Assembly: GCF_029784165.1 (NCBI RefSeq)
Contig: NC_073696.1
Location: 40,255,858 to 40,319,857 of the forward strand
Source of the DNA: Wyeomyia smithii
Taxonomy: Eukaryota; Arthropoda; Insecta; Diptera; Culicidae
Reading direction: 5' to 3'
Length of the DNA stretch: 64,000 nucleotides
The notes below the pieces were generated by a model. It saw only the letters and a program-made list of their open reading frames with translations. It had not been told where the DNA came from and did no database searches. Below, in pieces: positions 10,484 through 23,300 of this stretch. Position numbers and translations under genes: made by a program. The stretch's first letter is position 1. Each line of letters starts with the position of its first letter.

Positions 10484-13400
10484 AATCTTGTTTATTATAG
10501 CTACCCAAAGGCATATTGCTCATTGAAATCGGTGCAGTTATAGAAAATTGAATACAGGTAAAATAGACCACACAACAAAGCGCTAAAGCTAAACGTAGTC
10601 GTAGTCCAAAGATTTCAGAAAAAAATAACTTTTTGGTCTCAGTCAATTATCTAAGTCCTCATGCAAATGAGGAAAGATCTAAGTGGCAACGTATCTTCAC
10701 TGTCCATGAAAATAGAAACCACAGTACAAAACTTTTCGGGAATGAACTTCGTTGGGCTACGCAAGCTTGCTAAAATGTATGGTAACATATAAAATTTGGT
10801 ACAAAATTTGATCTAACGTGCGTTGGAAAAAAACAATTGCTTAACATCAGGGTGGAATTATTCAACCATTCATCAGAGAGTATGGCGAAGGAAACAATCA
10901 TCACTTAATTGGTAACAAATCTGTTTGTAAAATTATGCATATTAGTCGAAATATTACTAGATTAATTCCTAGCGCCACGATGGGTACTACTGGCATCGCA
11001 TGTGAATCTCAGCAACCGAAAATGGCAAATGTTGTACCCAGCTGCTCCCATGCTACTTACCACCGGAGCGCAACCTTATGCGAAACAAAGAAATCACTTC
11101 ACGGCTACGCTCGGCGCGTTCCTAATGTGGCACAACCGCACTGGCGGTTTTTGTTTTTACGATCCTTCGCGCCACGCTGTTATTGTTGGGCTTTCAAATG
11201 CCAGAGGAAAGTACAGTACCTACAGACTTTCCGGAATGGATCGTTATGATTATGATGGCGCGATTAACTGTTCCACTACTTTCAAAAGGGGAAGTTTGGG
11301 AGTGGTGTTTTTTCGGTTTCTTCAAGCTGGACGGAATAAAAAACCACGCACTTTAGCTCGAAGAGAAACATTATCGTACGTTATAGTAAGCAATTATTTT
11401 ATTTTACGGTGTGAAACACAACACCATTATTTTTCTGAGTTGTTTTTGTATTGCGTGAGTTTGGTGGAAAAGAATAGTTCGTCTAAGAAACAAATCGTTT
11501 AGTAAATAGATTCATTGAAAGGGTAATTAGTTTTCCTTTTTGGCATTCAACGATTGTAAACATTTCAATCAGTTCTCTCGATTAACAAAAATTGGTGACA
11601 GACTGACAGTTGTTTAATGAGACATCTCAGTCAGCTTTTGTGATACACTGCACATAATACAAGGAGAAAAGCGATGATGAGAGGAAAAAGTCCAGCAAAC
11701 ATTTGCACAACGTCCCTGTTGAATATCTGTCACAGCGTTATCATTCAGGATCTCGTGATTTATCTCCATGCCGGTGCAAAAGACGTCCGCTCCTTTCAAC
11801 GCCAAGCACATCCATTTATGAAATATTAAAGCCATCAACCAGCAGCCGTCGGTGTTCAGCCGGAACAGGCGCCGTCAGCCGGGAGCCAACGCCGCAGTAC
11901 AAGGAGCTACCATCCCGTCAGGCTGAATCGCATCCCGTACAACGTGCCGCACCACCCCGGGACGCCATGCGCCTGGGAGAACTTCATTGACGCGCCTAGC
12001 ATGTAAACATCTCTTATCTCTATTTTCCAAACAGCGCTCGAGGGTGGCATTCAAACGAGCAACCGGAAAACCAAGAGTGTGAAAAATGAAAGGATTTATC
12101 ACCCACAGCCCAGCCTGGGACTTTATTCGTGATACCGCTTCAACCGCCATCGATGGCGATGCTGGTGTGAGAACGAAGGAACTGGGTGGCCCACAGCTGC
12201 CCCAAGCCACCCACTGTACGGCACAACAGCATCGCATATGTAGGTATAATGTATACAATTGCCGAGGTGTGCCACAGGCACAACTCATTGGCATAGGGGC
12301 GCCCCGCATCGCATAACGAATGAATGCTGCGAGGCCGCCGTCGCCGTCGCCGTCACACTTGCAACATAGCTGGCATTTTTTGTTTATTATTTCCCTCCAC
12401 TGAGAACGATAAATGATAAGCAAGGTGGGAATCGAAGTGAATGCCAGACGTTGCCTCTGAGTAAGGCCCTCGTTTCAGTGTTCAAGAAGAACACACCGTA
12501 GTTTTTGTCAACATTCTCTTTAAAAAGACATTTTTCATGTTCATAATTAACTCTATTACAAGAAGCAATATAGAAAACCGTCCACCGCTACATATTATAT
12601 GTTTTAGATAAACTATGTATTGCTCAGCAGAGCATCTTCCCCGACAACGCTTTCAATCAAACCGATCGATGGTTATGAAAAGGAAAGCAGAATGGTAAGC
12701 CTCTAACAGCATTATCGCGCAGTATCGCATCCAAGGTGGAGCGTATCTCAATCAGTACAATGCGCTTCATCGAGTACGGGATTATGAGATTTTGGCATTC
12801 TTCTCACTGGCTCTGTCCGTGTATGGTTCGTTCGTTTCCCGTCAGCATCCACAGGCTGTCGCACAGTCGGATCATTATTCAGCGCAAAGCCTGCTTTACG
12901 ATTCCGATCCGGGGACGAGGAGGCCGCTTAGCTGCCGGAGCCGAGCTACACTTCCACACGTAAATGCGTTACTAGAGTACGACAAAGGGAAGATAGGATT
13001 TTCCAGCAGACTAACGAGATTCTTTATGATGATTGAAATCAAATGCCGAGATTGCCTGTGTGAAATCAACGACATTAAACGACAACAAGACGATTGTATT
13101 TCATTTCACTGTCACGCGGTCCATTGGCTCGGGGGTTCTACCACCAAATAAGGAATATCCTCCGCACGAACACTTTACCGCTGACGATGAGCCCGACCGT
13201 TTCCGCTGGAACAGAAATTTCTGGCAACATCAATAAATATTGCCTGAAGCCTCCGGCCCCGAAGAGCAAATCCTAGAGGCAGCAGAAGAGTTCAAATGCA
13301 ATGAATCATATTGCCCCATTGATCATTGCACTGATTTCATTGCGCTAAGAAGTACTCCGGACGGCTTCCTGCCGCTCGCAGGACACCCGGCCACTGCCAA

Positions 13401-14270
13401 AAAGCAGACACTTGTTTTCCCGGTTCTGGCATCCCGTCGGTTGTCTTGTACATTTGCTGCCGCTAGTGCCGCTGCGAAACGGACATCAAAACCGGAGGTT
13501 CTCCACGTCTTTTCCTGCCTGGGGAAAGCTCTGTTGGTTTGTTGTGCTTTTAAATAAAATTTACTGCACAACACTTCCGGGACTTCGCGCCGTAGATTCC
13601 TGTGCCGTCGGACGGCTCGCTGCTAGCGAATTGTGGCCAGGCGAGAAGATTACTTACAGCGGAATATGTACGACGGCATTTGGGGTGAAAGTGCTGAATA
13701 AGTTTTCTTCTGGGATTCTAGGTAATTTCAAGTAGTGCAAGCATTCCAATGAACGTATGGTTTTTGTTGGAGAACCATGGACAAATTAAGAAAAACGTGT
13801 ATTTTCCAAAATATTAATAATTTTTCGAGCTTAAATTTAAAATAACTCGAAAACCGATGCCTTAAGAATGTTTACTACCAATAGCTTTTTGATTCAAAAT
13901 TACTCTCTGCATCTTTTAAAACCATCAGAATACAAATATTTTGAAAAATGTTTAAATTAGAATTTTTATAAAAATCAATCAACCATAAAAAAAATATTTT
14001 TCATTTCTCCATCCTGGACTTTTTTTTAAAAGTTGCGTATTGACGTCAAGTTTCCATAAAGAAAAATTAAAAAAAGTTCAACTGTTTCTTTTTAAATTGA
14101 AATTTAATGTTTATTTTTAATTTTTTTTGGTCAAAAATTTTTTTTTTGTACAGTGTATATTTTTTTATGATAAATTTTTAATTCCCTACCACCCATTCTC
14201 AGACAGTTTTTCTATACAACCAAAGGTTTCTGGGGTGAAAAAACCCACTTCGTGAAAAAAATCTTTGTTG
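10484..14270. other. no recognisable gene; GC-richer unique-looking DNA, then AT-rich
   Basis: From about 10.9 to 13.7 kb base composition is closer to even and many overlapping frames of 60-182 codons occur on both strands. None shows domain-like conservation and I see no exon with good splice sites. It could be unique host intron or regulatory DNA. From 13.75 to 14.27 kb the sequence is AT-rich with homopolymer runs. Confidence 0.4.
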
Positions 14271-14279
14271 AAAATTAAA

Positions 14280-14790
14280 AAAAAAATACCTCACTGCATT
14301 TCTTGCTACGAACCATGCACACGTGTGCCTGGCACCAACAGTATCTTCTGTTGTTGGTTTGGTAGAATCTAATACACTTCTGATAATTACTAGACAATCT
14401 ACACAAAATTGTGTGTAGTCCCAACAACAGATTTAGTGTTTGTCGGTTTAATACGGTCGAAAAAAATAAACAAAAATTAAAATATGATATGACGCGTTCC
14501 TCCCAAGTAAACACCACAAATTTGTGAGTGGTCCGAATGGCCTTTCGGTTGTACGTCGGTATAAATCAGAACCACATCTTGTAGCATAATATTTAGCAGA
14601 ACACTGAAATATACCACTCACTGAGAGTGGCCCAAACAGCATTTGTATGCCGATTGGAATCGGTCTAAAATCGAGAAGTTGAGCAGTCTTGTGCTCTTGT
14701 GAAGTAAACCACACACACTCGCGTGTAGTCCCTACAGAATTACTAATGTCTGCTAGTTTAAACCGCTACCAAATATAAATAAACCAAATG
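14280..14790. repeat. dispersed repeat D, several diverged units
   Basis: Units contain an imperfect palindrome of the type CCACACACTTGTGCGTGG followed by (G)TCCC and AACAG, then a TTGATT/AATCGGT segment. Units here lie near 14313, 14390, 14510, 14605 and 14710. The same units occur at 35060-35330, 36215-36480 and 46685-46712, each time close to a tRNA-derived SINE head. Confidence 0.55.
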
Positions 14791-15040
14791 TGAATTTCTA
14801 ATCAGCCGACCGAACGGAGAATAAACCGGTAATATTTCAAAAGCGACGAATAAATGTATGATCGCATCACTTATCAAGCTGAATCCTGATCCAACTTACC
14901 CTTCTCAACTAACAAAACTCCTTCCCGTGACCTTTATGGAGATGCAGAAGTTAACACGGTCGCCAAATAGCAAGGGTTACACTAACATCCATACCCTCTT
15001 TTTACCTGATTGCAAAGACGTGGCCGACGTCGTTATTGAT

Positions 15041-15388
15041 CTTTTTTTTTATTCTCGCTTATTTTCCGTCGGTCTAGTTCTGCCACTGTAGTTGTGCCAA
15101 TCACCGACGCCCGGGGGACGACTGCACCCAGGGCCCTAAATAACGATCCGTTGAGTAACGGACCGGCGCCAACGGCTTTACTTCCTCATGCGATGGATGG
15201 CGTGATCTCAGATATTTTTCGTCTCAGAAAATTTCCCGGTGTCGGCTAGGATTGAATCTAGACCAGTTGGGTTGGTTGTGAGTAGATCTTGCCACCCCAT
15301 AACCATCGACACCTATGTCGGAGTTGGGATTCGAACCCAAGCGACGGGCGTGGTTGGCGGAGACGTTACCAACTGCGCTAGGCCTTCG
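15041..15388 (-). mobile_element. tRNA-derived SINE, family A, copy 1
   Basis: On the minus strand the head carries an exact A box, TAGCGCAGTTGG (about 15384-15373), and an exact B box, GGTTCGAATCC (about 15335). A tRNA-unrelated body follows and ends in a run of A (T run at 15042-15051 on the plus strand). Copy 2 at 35342-35583 matches closely but lacks about 115 bp present here (about 15065-15178). Confidence 0.8.
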
Positions 15389-15689
15389 TCAAAATGCAAC
15401 TTTTGATAACATTGGTTTTTATATAGTAACAAGGGAAGGAGAGGGGGGGGGGGTTAATACGTAGGACTTGAATTTGTTGACCTCTGACATGCCCGACGCG
15501 GTACATGGGCATCCACAAATTGAAATTCTTGTTACTTTGACAATTTTCATTCGATTTCTATAGTTTCAGCACCAAAAGTTTTTGTAAATTCTCTACTTTG
15601 AAATCATTTTATGAATATTTGAACAGAATCCCACAATTATTGGTTCAAAGTTTACACGTTTACTTTCACATGTCGTTTTTATGGTTTTG

Positions 15690-15870
15690 AGTGTCATGGT
15701 GATATGCCCCCAAAATGGTCCATCCGGAATAGATTTCACCGGGGCTTTTAGTGGCCATCCAATAAGAGCATTTTCAGAGCCAAGTTGGTGTCTAGAGACC
15801 AGGAAACGACACCCGACGCTATTTTGGATTCCAAAATAGCGACCTCCGGTACAGGTCGGATTCGATAATT
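15690..15870. repeat. fragment of the ACTTCCGGT-type dispersed repeat
   Basis: It contains AGAGACCAGGAAACGACACC and CCAAAATAGCGACCTCCGGT. These match the interior of the Helitron-like element at 7200-7400 and the arrays at 21.4-22.3 kb, 25.2-25.5 kb and 31.2-31.6 kb. Confidence 0.5.
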
Positions 15871-16758
15871 CGGGGTCTCGAAATTTTTTTACTCCGGATA
15901 ATCGAATCACCAATTTTTTATGTATTTGCCTTCAACGAAAGTAAAATAATCATTTTCTTTTGTTATGTTACTTGACTGATACAGTGGCGTAACCAGAAGT
16001 AATTTCTATGAAAAAAGGAGTTAATTTTCAAGAAGCAAAAAAAATTTTAACACTGATTGGTTTCACTTAACTCAGACATGTCCCAAACATGCCAGAGAGG
16101 AAAGAAATGGTAACAGATGTGCTGAAAAGTATTGTAAAGGCAAAGTTTCAAAATAAATACTAAAAACAAACAGCAAAAAAATTGTTCCAGATAATGGAGT
16201 TTAAAATTCCGGATAATCGAATCCCGGATAATCGAGTCCGACCTGTATTTAAGAGAGAACCAGTTTTGGCAGAATACCATCGAATATGTGTATTTTCGAA
16301 ATCGGGACGATGTTCAGAGACCGGTGCACAGTGGGGAATCGCTGGCCATCAGCCAAAAAAACTTTTTTTCGTTAGCTGTTTCACAATATTTTTCCTCTAT
16401 TGCTATAACATTCAAGTGTCTAAATCCAAAATTTGGGCGCAATATCATGAAATCTGAATTTTATATGACTTTTCAAAGTTAGGCGAACTGACGTTTTTTG
16501 ACATTTTTTTGAAAAAAAGTACATCACTTTGAAACGCTCTGTAGCTTCAATGATAGCTTGGATTTTTTTGACGTCGAAGAAAAAGTTGTTGTAAATATTG
16601 TGCAAAACAAACCCTTTTCATTACATATTGTAAAATTTGGTCATTATAGGCCTGGCACTAGAAAAAAATAAAAAAAAAACGTGATTTTTTGTAGAAAAGT
16701 AGCTTAAAAGTTTAGTTGCCGCACTTTGCCACGGTTGTGACTACATTTAAAATTTAGG

Positions 16759-17302
<544 letters not shown>

Positions 17303-17319
17303 TTTGAAAATTTATTCGA

Positions 17320-19408
17320 TCAGAACATAGGAAAGAAACAAAAAAAATATTGTTTGAAGTCTTTTCTGGGCAATTTCGCACGGCTCTCTAATGTCGCCTC
17401 CATAACAGCCTCTACATTTTCCGATATTACTCGTTTGGAAACGCTAGCTAGCAGTTGAACGTGTTGTTCCGTTCCTTGTATATGTAATGGAATATGCGGA
17501 TCAGTAAATGGTGAATCATCTTCATTTAAATATGCTATCAATGTTTCATACGGAATGATTCGCGTGAATGGTGGTTCAAATACGTTATTTTTATCAGTCA
17601 AATCGATCATTGTCGTGTAATCGAAGCAATGGAAGTTTATATCTGGTTTTTTATATTTTCTAAGTTCCGATGGGTCGTCAACATTGTCTCGATATCGTAA
17701 AATTTTCTTGATAGCAGAGTCGCGCACCTCTTTCGTATCATCAAACAACATTGATAGCAAGATATTTTCCGAATGTGCAAAATATGGATTATTTTTAATT
17801 ACATGATTGACAACAGTGTGTAAATTTGGCTCCAGAAATTGTGCCCAAGTAATGTACTTGAAAAATAATACACTACCGTACACGACAGAGGTGTAATACT
17901 TGATATTAAAATACATTGGCACATAAACCTTAATTATAAATTCAACCAGAATTCTTAAATTTTTAGGTGGTTTTTTCATTGTCACATATAATCGTAATAA
18001 TCTAGCGGCCTTGGTGAGCCAGCGAGAATGTACAATTTTCCCTGGTTTTATGTTGGCCAGATCCACAGAAACCACGCCATTAGAAATTGCATGTGCCATG
18101 TCGTATAAGTACTGCGAATCGGTGGAATATTCGTGCTGTTCTGCAACAGGAGGCATATTTTCCAACGCAATTCTCTGAAAGTCGCTCACCACCTAAAAAT
18201 ATATAATAATTAAATAATATTATTATGATTTCACCATTCAAAATGTTAGAAAATTATAATAAATGAGTGATAGCAATGACTTACCGGAAGAGCTTCAGAA
18301 TTTTCAATTTGCTTGCTTAGTTTCCCGGTTGTTGATGTTGGTCCAGTGGTGGATGATTTATCCAAAACCCCAAACAAATGTCGAAACGGAAGTTCGTGTA
18401 GTGTGGCAAACAAACCAATGCAATGGTCTTTTTAGCAGCAATTCGAATCTTCATATAATTCCACCGTGTGTGCCAGTGTTTGTTGGCTCACCGTCAGTGC
18501 ATATGCCAATCAATGCATCCAGAGATATGTTTTTATCGTTGAAAAATTCATTCAATTTTGTTGTTTTGTATTCAGCACTTTCCTCTACCAGTCTCGCGTA
18601 ACCAATCAATCGAGAATTCGGTTCTCTCAAAATAACAAGGTGAGGTTCTTTTACCATCCTACTATGATACTTACCATCAATTTTTTCTCTCGTATAAGTA
18701 TCATCTTTTCTGCCAAATCTGTCACACATCAAGGCAAAGTTAAAACAATCGTATCTTTCTGTGTATTGTGAACTTGTGCTTCTTTTCATAACATCTTCAT
18801 CAACCGTCATCGGTACGTCTACGTATGTTGTATCATCGGGATCTTCGTATGTTGGCATTGTTGGCATTGATGACGATGTCCCTTGCTCTTCAATTTCCAT
18901 CAGAAATGCATCAATTGTTAGTCTTCTCTGTTTATATTGATCGTGCATAAACTCTTTGAGGCGTTCTGGAACCAAACCGCAGTTACATTGAGCTGCCGTC
19001 AAAGCGCATTTACATGCTCCAATATAAAAAATTTCGTTCAGAGTACCGGTAAACACTAAAAGGTCTCTATTCGTCTTCTTAATTTCGGCTTGGTATTTGT
19101 CAACCAATCTATTCAATTTAACAGCAACATATTTTTTTTGAAATTATTTCCATACCAAGTTTTTCCCGAATTCCAACCAACCTATCTGTTACGTGATTGG
19201 AGAATTGTTTATAAGAAAACTTTTTTTGTTCTGTTTTTGCACGTTCGCTTAAGTAAAAATAATATCTCAAGATATCCAGATCGGTTGGTAAATTAATATC
19301 ATTCAAATCAGAAGACACACCAAAAACAGCAACATCAGGCTTGGGTATATGACTCATTGGGTTTTCGATAGCTGATGATGTTGTTGCTATTTCATCTTGC
19401 GGGTTCAT
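17320..19408 (-). pseudogene. decayed transposase of the long-TIR element (one intron)
   Basis: Reading leftwards: ATG at 19408 (MNPQDEIATTS) opens 96 codons, then a one-base excess in an A8 run near 19130 shifts frame. The second part (19116-18451) has a Cys cluster ACKCALTAAQCNC, acidic linkers and the motif ICTDGEPTNTGTHGG, then an in-frame TGA. The same frame goes on with LLKRPLHWFVC. After another shift comes LHELPFRHLFGVLD, up to a GTAAGT donor at 18284. A 92-bp intron ends TTTTAG at 18193 and the last exon (18192-17320) begins VVSDFQRI and has PGKIVHSRWLTKAARLLRLY. I recall repeated uncharacterised arthropod proteins with the same CDG/TDG..NTG, H.NELP.RH and HSRWLT motifs but cannot name the superfamily. 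The TDG Asp may be catalytic (inference). It is not functional as it stands. Confidence 0.7.
18193..18284 (-). other. probable intron in the transposase
   Basis: Donor CCG|GTAAGT and acceptor ATTTTTAG|GTG on the minus strand. Splicing joins SEALP to VVSDFQRI in frame. The 92-bp AT-rich length is typical of insect introns. Confidence 0.65.
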
Positions 19409-19554
19409 TGTAAACTAAAAAAAATATATTTTGACTTTAACAATTTTCACTTTCACTTTCAGGTTTTTATTTTAGGTGTTGACTCTTTGGCGGACGATGA
19501 AGGATGATTTATGTTGACGTTTCTATCCTATACGAAACCTACACTAGTTCTACA

Positions 19555-19971
19555 CAGAGTGAATAGACAGAGTGACGCAGAGAGAAATTCAGTCAAAACA
19601 GCAACACGGTTTTTTTATGTATCCACCAAAATATTTTTCTGGTAGCCCCTTTTTGCTCAAGTTCCAGTTGACTTCAACGGAGTGTTGTTATTGTCAGAGT
19701 GAAAAGATAGTTATTGTATTTAAATTTAAAACAAGTTCGTTTGATAAAGTTTGATAGAGATAGATAAAATGAAGTGCGTTTTGTGTAATAACAAAAAACA
19801 GTAAGGAATGTGAGTTTTTTTCGGTTCCCGAAGAATCCGATTGTGAGGAAACAGTGGATGGATTTTTGTTGCCTCCCATCAGACTATTTCATTGACGAAA
19901 ACACCCGACTTTGCAGTGTTTGTTTGGTTTTTCTGGTTTCAGACTCTGCGTCACTCTATTTATTCACTCTG
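19555..19971 (+). mobile_element. 417-bp P-like (or hAT-like) non-autonomous element with perfect 8-bp TSD
   Basis: Terminal inverted repeats of 28 bp with two mismatches start CAGAGTGAATA and include GAGTGACGCAGAG. They are flanked by an identical 8-bp direct repeat, GTTCTACA, at 19547-19554 and 19972-19979. The interior contains a frameshifted THAP-like fragment. THAP domains plus 8-bp duplications are features of P-superfamily transposons. The CAGAG start would also fit hAT. It is nested inside the long-TIR transposon, so it inserted later. Confidence 0.75.
19769..19935 (+). pseudogene. THAP-like zinc-finger fragment inside the nested element
   Basis: ATG at 19769 gives MKCVLCNNKKQ (C-X2-C). 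After a one-base shift near 19803 comes FFRFPKNPIVRKQW, then CCLPSDYF and DENTRLCSVCL. Order and spacing follow the THAP DNA-binding domain of P-element transposases: N-terminal C-X2-C, a Phe-Pro motif, a central Trp and a C-terminal C-X2-H. Here the last ligand reads Cys instead of His and the domain runs into the terminal repeat. It looks like the first exon of a P-like transposase kept in an internally deleted copy. Confidence 0.55.
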
Positions 19972-20221
19972 GTTCTACAGTGTGCGTGGGAACAGTGGAA
20001 ACGGAGCGTCCGTGCGTGGTAGCCGTTGTGGTAGCATACCAGCGGTGCTCGCCTGACTGGTCGGAATAAAAATATTACATATGATGTAACAGAGTGATAT
20101 ACGATTTTATGTTCAAAAGGATGCCAACTGCAAACGCCATCTGCAATGAGAATGGCTCAGAAATATGTGTAATTGTGTATGTATGCGCTGAAGACTCAGG
20201 ACCGAATCCCATGCGAAGCAG

Positions 20222-20513
20222 GAGAAAACAAAAATCCAAAAACAAAAAAAAAACATTTTTTTCCTAGAAACTTCATTTGTGCGGAAAAATAATAGCCATT
20301 TCACTGATTTTTTGTCATATAAAGTGCCAAAAATGGTGATTTTTTGATATTTTTTGATATTTTTGTATGGGGGGTCCCAGGGGGGTAACACTAGCATGGG
20401 TGGGTCGGCCCTCCAAAGTTAGTGGGGGGTCGGTCATACATTTGGACTCGATTGGGCACTCCAAATGGGTCAAAACAGGATTTTTTGAAATTTGACCTTT
20501 TGGGTACCTACAC
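20222..20513 (-). repeat. right terminal inverted repeat (truncated by gap)
   Basis: Inverted copy of 17302 down to about 17000. It differs from the left copy by a few substitutions and by lacking a short CTAGGGGGT-type duplication. It is interrupted by the N gap at GTAGGTACCC. Confidence 0.85.
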
Positions 20514-21013
20514 NNNNNNNNNNNNNNNNNNNNNNNNNNNNNNNNNNNNNNNNNNNNNNNNNNNNNNNNNNNNNNNNNNNNNNNNNNNNNNNNNNNNNNN
20601 NNNNNNNNNNNNNNNNNNNNNNNNNNNNNNNNNNNNNNNNNNNNNNNNNNNNNNNNNNNNNNNNNNNNNNNNNNNNNNNNNNNNNNNNNNNNNNNNNNNN
20701 NNNNNNNNNNNNNNNNNNNNNNNNNNNNNNNNNNNNNNNNNNNNNNNNNNNNNNNNNNNNNNNNNNNNNNNNNNNNNNNNNNNNNNNNNNNNNNNNNNNN
20801 NNNNNNNNNNNNNNNNNNNNNNNNNNNNNNNNNNNNNNNNNNNNNNNNNNNNNNNNNNNNNNNNNNNNNNNNNNNNNNNNNNNNNNNNNNNNNNNNNNNN
20901 NNNNNNNNNNNNNNNNNNNNNNNNNNNNNNNNNNNNNNNNNNNNNNNNNNNNNNNNNNNNNNNNNNNNNNNNNNNNNNNNNNNNNNNNNNNNNNNNNNNN
21001 NNNNNNNNNNNNN
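20514..21013. other. assembly gap, exactly 500 N
   Basis: The round length suggests a placeholder rather than a measured distance. Frames drawn across it are meaningless. Confidence 0.99.
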
Positions 21014-21043
21014 TATATATATATATATTTATATATATATAAC

Positions 21044-21100
<57 letters not shown>
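21014..21100. repeat. (TA)n tract after the gap
   Basis: TA dinucleotides with a few irregularities (ATTTATA, AACATATA). It mirrors the tract at 16761-16874 on the other side of the transposon. Confidence 0.95.
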
Positions 21101-21102
<2 letters not shown>

Positions 21103-21121
21103 CAAAATTTGTTCAGTTCGA

Positions 21122-21267
21122 GGGGTCGTCCATAAATTACGTATTTTTTCAATGGGGAGGACGCCCGGTGGCACTGCTTTGGTCAAAGATCATATAATTC
21201 TATGAAAAAGTAAAAAAAGTGCCAAAAAAATATTAAAAGTTGGATTTCGTGCTTTATGGACGGCCCC
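21122..21267. mobile_element. small MITE with GGGG(C/T)CGTCCATAAA ends
   Basis: 146 bp with inverted ends GGGGTCGTCCATAAA and its complement TTTATGGACGGCCCC. No clear target duplication. The end design matches two other MITEs in the window (23301-23587 and 41610-41781). Confidence 0.6.
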
Positions 21268-21389
21268 AAAAAAAAAATGGATGCCAATTTCGTGTCCAGC
21301 GCCCCAAAACTATGTAAATACCAAGTTTTTGTCGTATTTATCGACACTTTTTTTGCTTGGCCAGCCTTTGTATGGAGTCGCCCCACTGT

Positions 21390-22300
21390 GCGGTGATCAA
21401 CTCCAGACGCCATTTTGAATTCCAAGATGGTGACTTCCGGTTTCCGGAAAACAGCCGTAATTGACCAAATACCACCTAATATGAATATTAACGGGATCGG
21501 GATGCTACCAGAGACCTTGAAACGATACCAGACAAACCGGAAGTCACCACCTTGAATTTTAAAATGGTGCGTGAAATTGATCTTTGCTGTTTTCCAGAAA
21601 CCGGAAGTCACCATCATTAATTTCAAAATGGCTTCTGGAAATGATTTTCGGTGTCTGGACGTTATCCCGATTCTGGAAGTATTGGGTGGCATCCGGTCAT
21701 TTTCAAATTCGAAATAAAAACTGGGGTAGCTTTCAGGTTTCTGGACATCATTCCGATTCTAAAAGTACTCATATGTGGTATCAATTGTAATTGTATCAAT
21801 AATATTGTCAAATATTGATAAAACTTCTCCGTTTTGAAAGATATCCCCGGAAACCGGATTTCCGAAAACAAACAATTCATTCGGGGCACCGCTGTCACTG
21901 ATTTCAAAGAACATAAGTTGCTGAATCTTTTTGTGCTAAAACATTTAATGGTGTTATTTTGTCGAGCAAATAAAGCAAGCAGGGTAATCGGAATACTTAG
22001 TATACAGGACTATTGCGGGGCTACCGTTATGGTCTGATTGATACTAACAGTCTCACCCCAACCCAGGATTCGAGACCAGCTAGAAAATATTGGCTGTCAT
22101 ATCGGCTAGAACCCGTAAGTCACCATTCTTCAATTAAAAATGGCGTCGGGGTTCGATTCCTGGCTTCTGGATATAATCCCAGTTCCGAAAATGGATGGTA
22201 TCGTCTGGTCTCTAGGCATCCTCTCGGATTCGAAAATACTTGTATTAGGCAGTCTTTGGCATCTTGGATTTTTAAACGACGTCTGAAGTTCATTTCGGAC
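21390..22300. repeat. degenerate tandem array of ACTTCCGGT units
   Basis: Diverged units carry AAGATGGTGACTTCCGG, TTTCAAAATGG and GAGACC/GTCTGGAC segments, some in inverted order (CCGGAAGTCACCA). They match the interior of the Helitron-like element at 7.2-7.4 kb, so this may be a fragment of a related element. Confidence 0.5.
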
Positions 22301-23300
22301 CTGTGGGCATTTTTTTCTTTTCATGTATGGACTCATCACTGCGACAAGAAATATGTATTGATCTTTTGTCGTATTGCCCGGGTGTTTGCTATATTTCGCA
22401 CTTCTATTGGCATCATTATTGAGAGTAAGCACAGAACAGATATGCAACCTGGAACAAAACGCTGCAGCAGATTGGGCCACGTTTTCGCGTTCATTTTTCT
22501 CTGTTCTATCCTACATTGATTTTACAGTGCATCGTTCGAACAGATCGCTCCAATAGTTTAAACATGCAACAAAAATCAATATTTTTACGCTTCAATGACC
22601 AGACAAAAATGTGATCTTTAATCAATCAAAGTCAAGTTAAAGCAAAACCGCACATAAGGAGTTTTTTAAGCAAAAATTCAGTAACAATTTACAGTCAACA
22701 TCAATAGAAAAAATAAAAATCTCTCATTTATTCAAACATAGCTCAACAAATTTTTGAATCGTGCACCTTGCGACTGTTGAAACCATTTTAACCAGTTTAT
22801 TGAATTACCTTATTATTTTCGTTTGAGTTGAAAATTGCATTTCTCGACTTACGACAGTAATTTTTTTTTCTCGTTGCGACATTAGGTACAATGTAAAAAA
22901 CGATTGTCGTTATTCAAGATATTCAACTCAACTTTTCAACTCGAGTAACAGTGAAATTCAATAAAATAAACATGCACATCAGAACGTTGCACGTATGCGG
23001 GTGGTACTATACGATTATGATGAGCTCTCGCTATATCCGCATCGGAAAGTACAAAAAAATTTCTCGACGAAAGAGCAGCGAAAGCTCGCACATTCTTTTT
23101 GCTTTTTGGTTTTGTATGAGGACAAGAGAGACCGAAATAATTCTTCACCACAAGCAGGTATGAATGGTATAAGTGTAATGAAGTTTTGAGTGTAAAATGC
23201 GTTTCTTCCACCGCTAGATGTCTGGAGATGTTGTTGTTGCTTATTGTTGGTCTTGAATCATCTGACACATTGGTGGTCTTAATGATAAAATAAACTACTT
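22301..23300. other. no recognisable gene
   Basis: AT-rich DNA with short frames on both strands. Nothing recognised. Confidence 0.4.

Noticed and set aside
11002..11502. 166-codon plus-strand frame
   Set aside because: No recognisable domain, a second overlapping frame of similar length, and no splice or promoter support.
11875..12423. 182-codon minus-strand frame
   Set aside because: Cys/Met-rich and unordered, no domain, and overlapped by other open frames on both strands in a GC-richer stretch.
15320..15388. tRNA gene with exact A and B boxes
   Set aside because: The head is continuous with a repeated body ending in an A-rich tail, and a second diverged copy exists at 35.5 kb, so it is a SINE.
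20422..21205. Long frames spanning the N gap
   Set aside because: They exist only because N has no stop codons.
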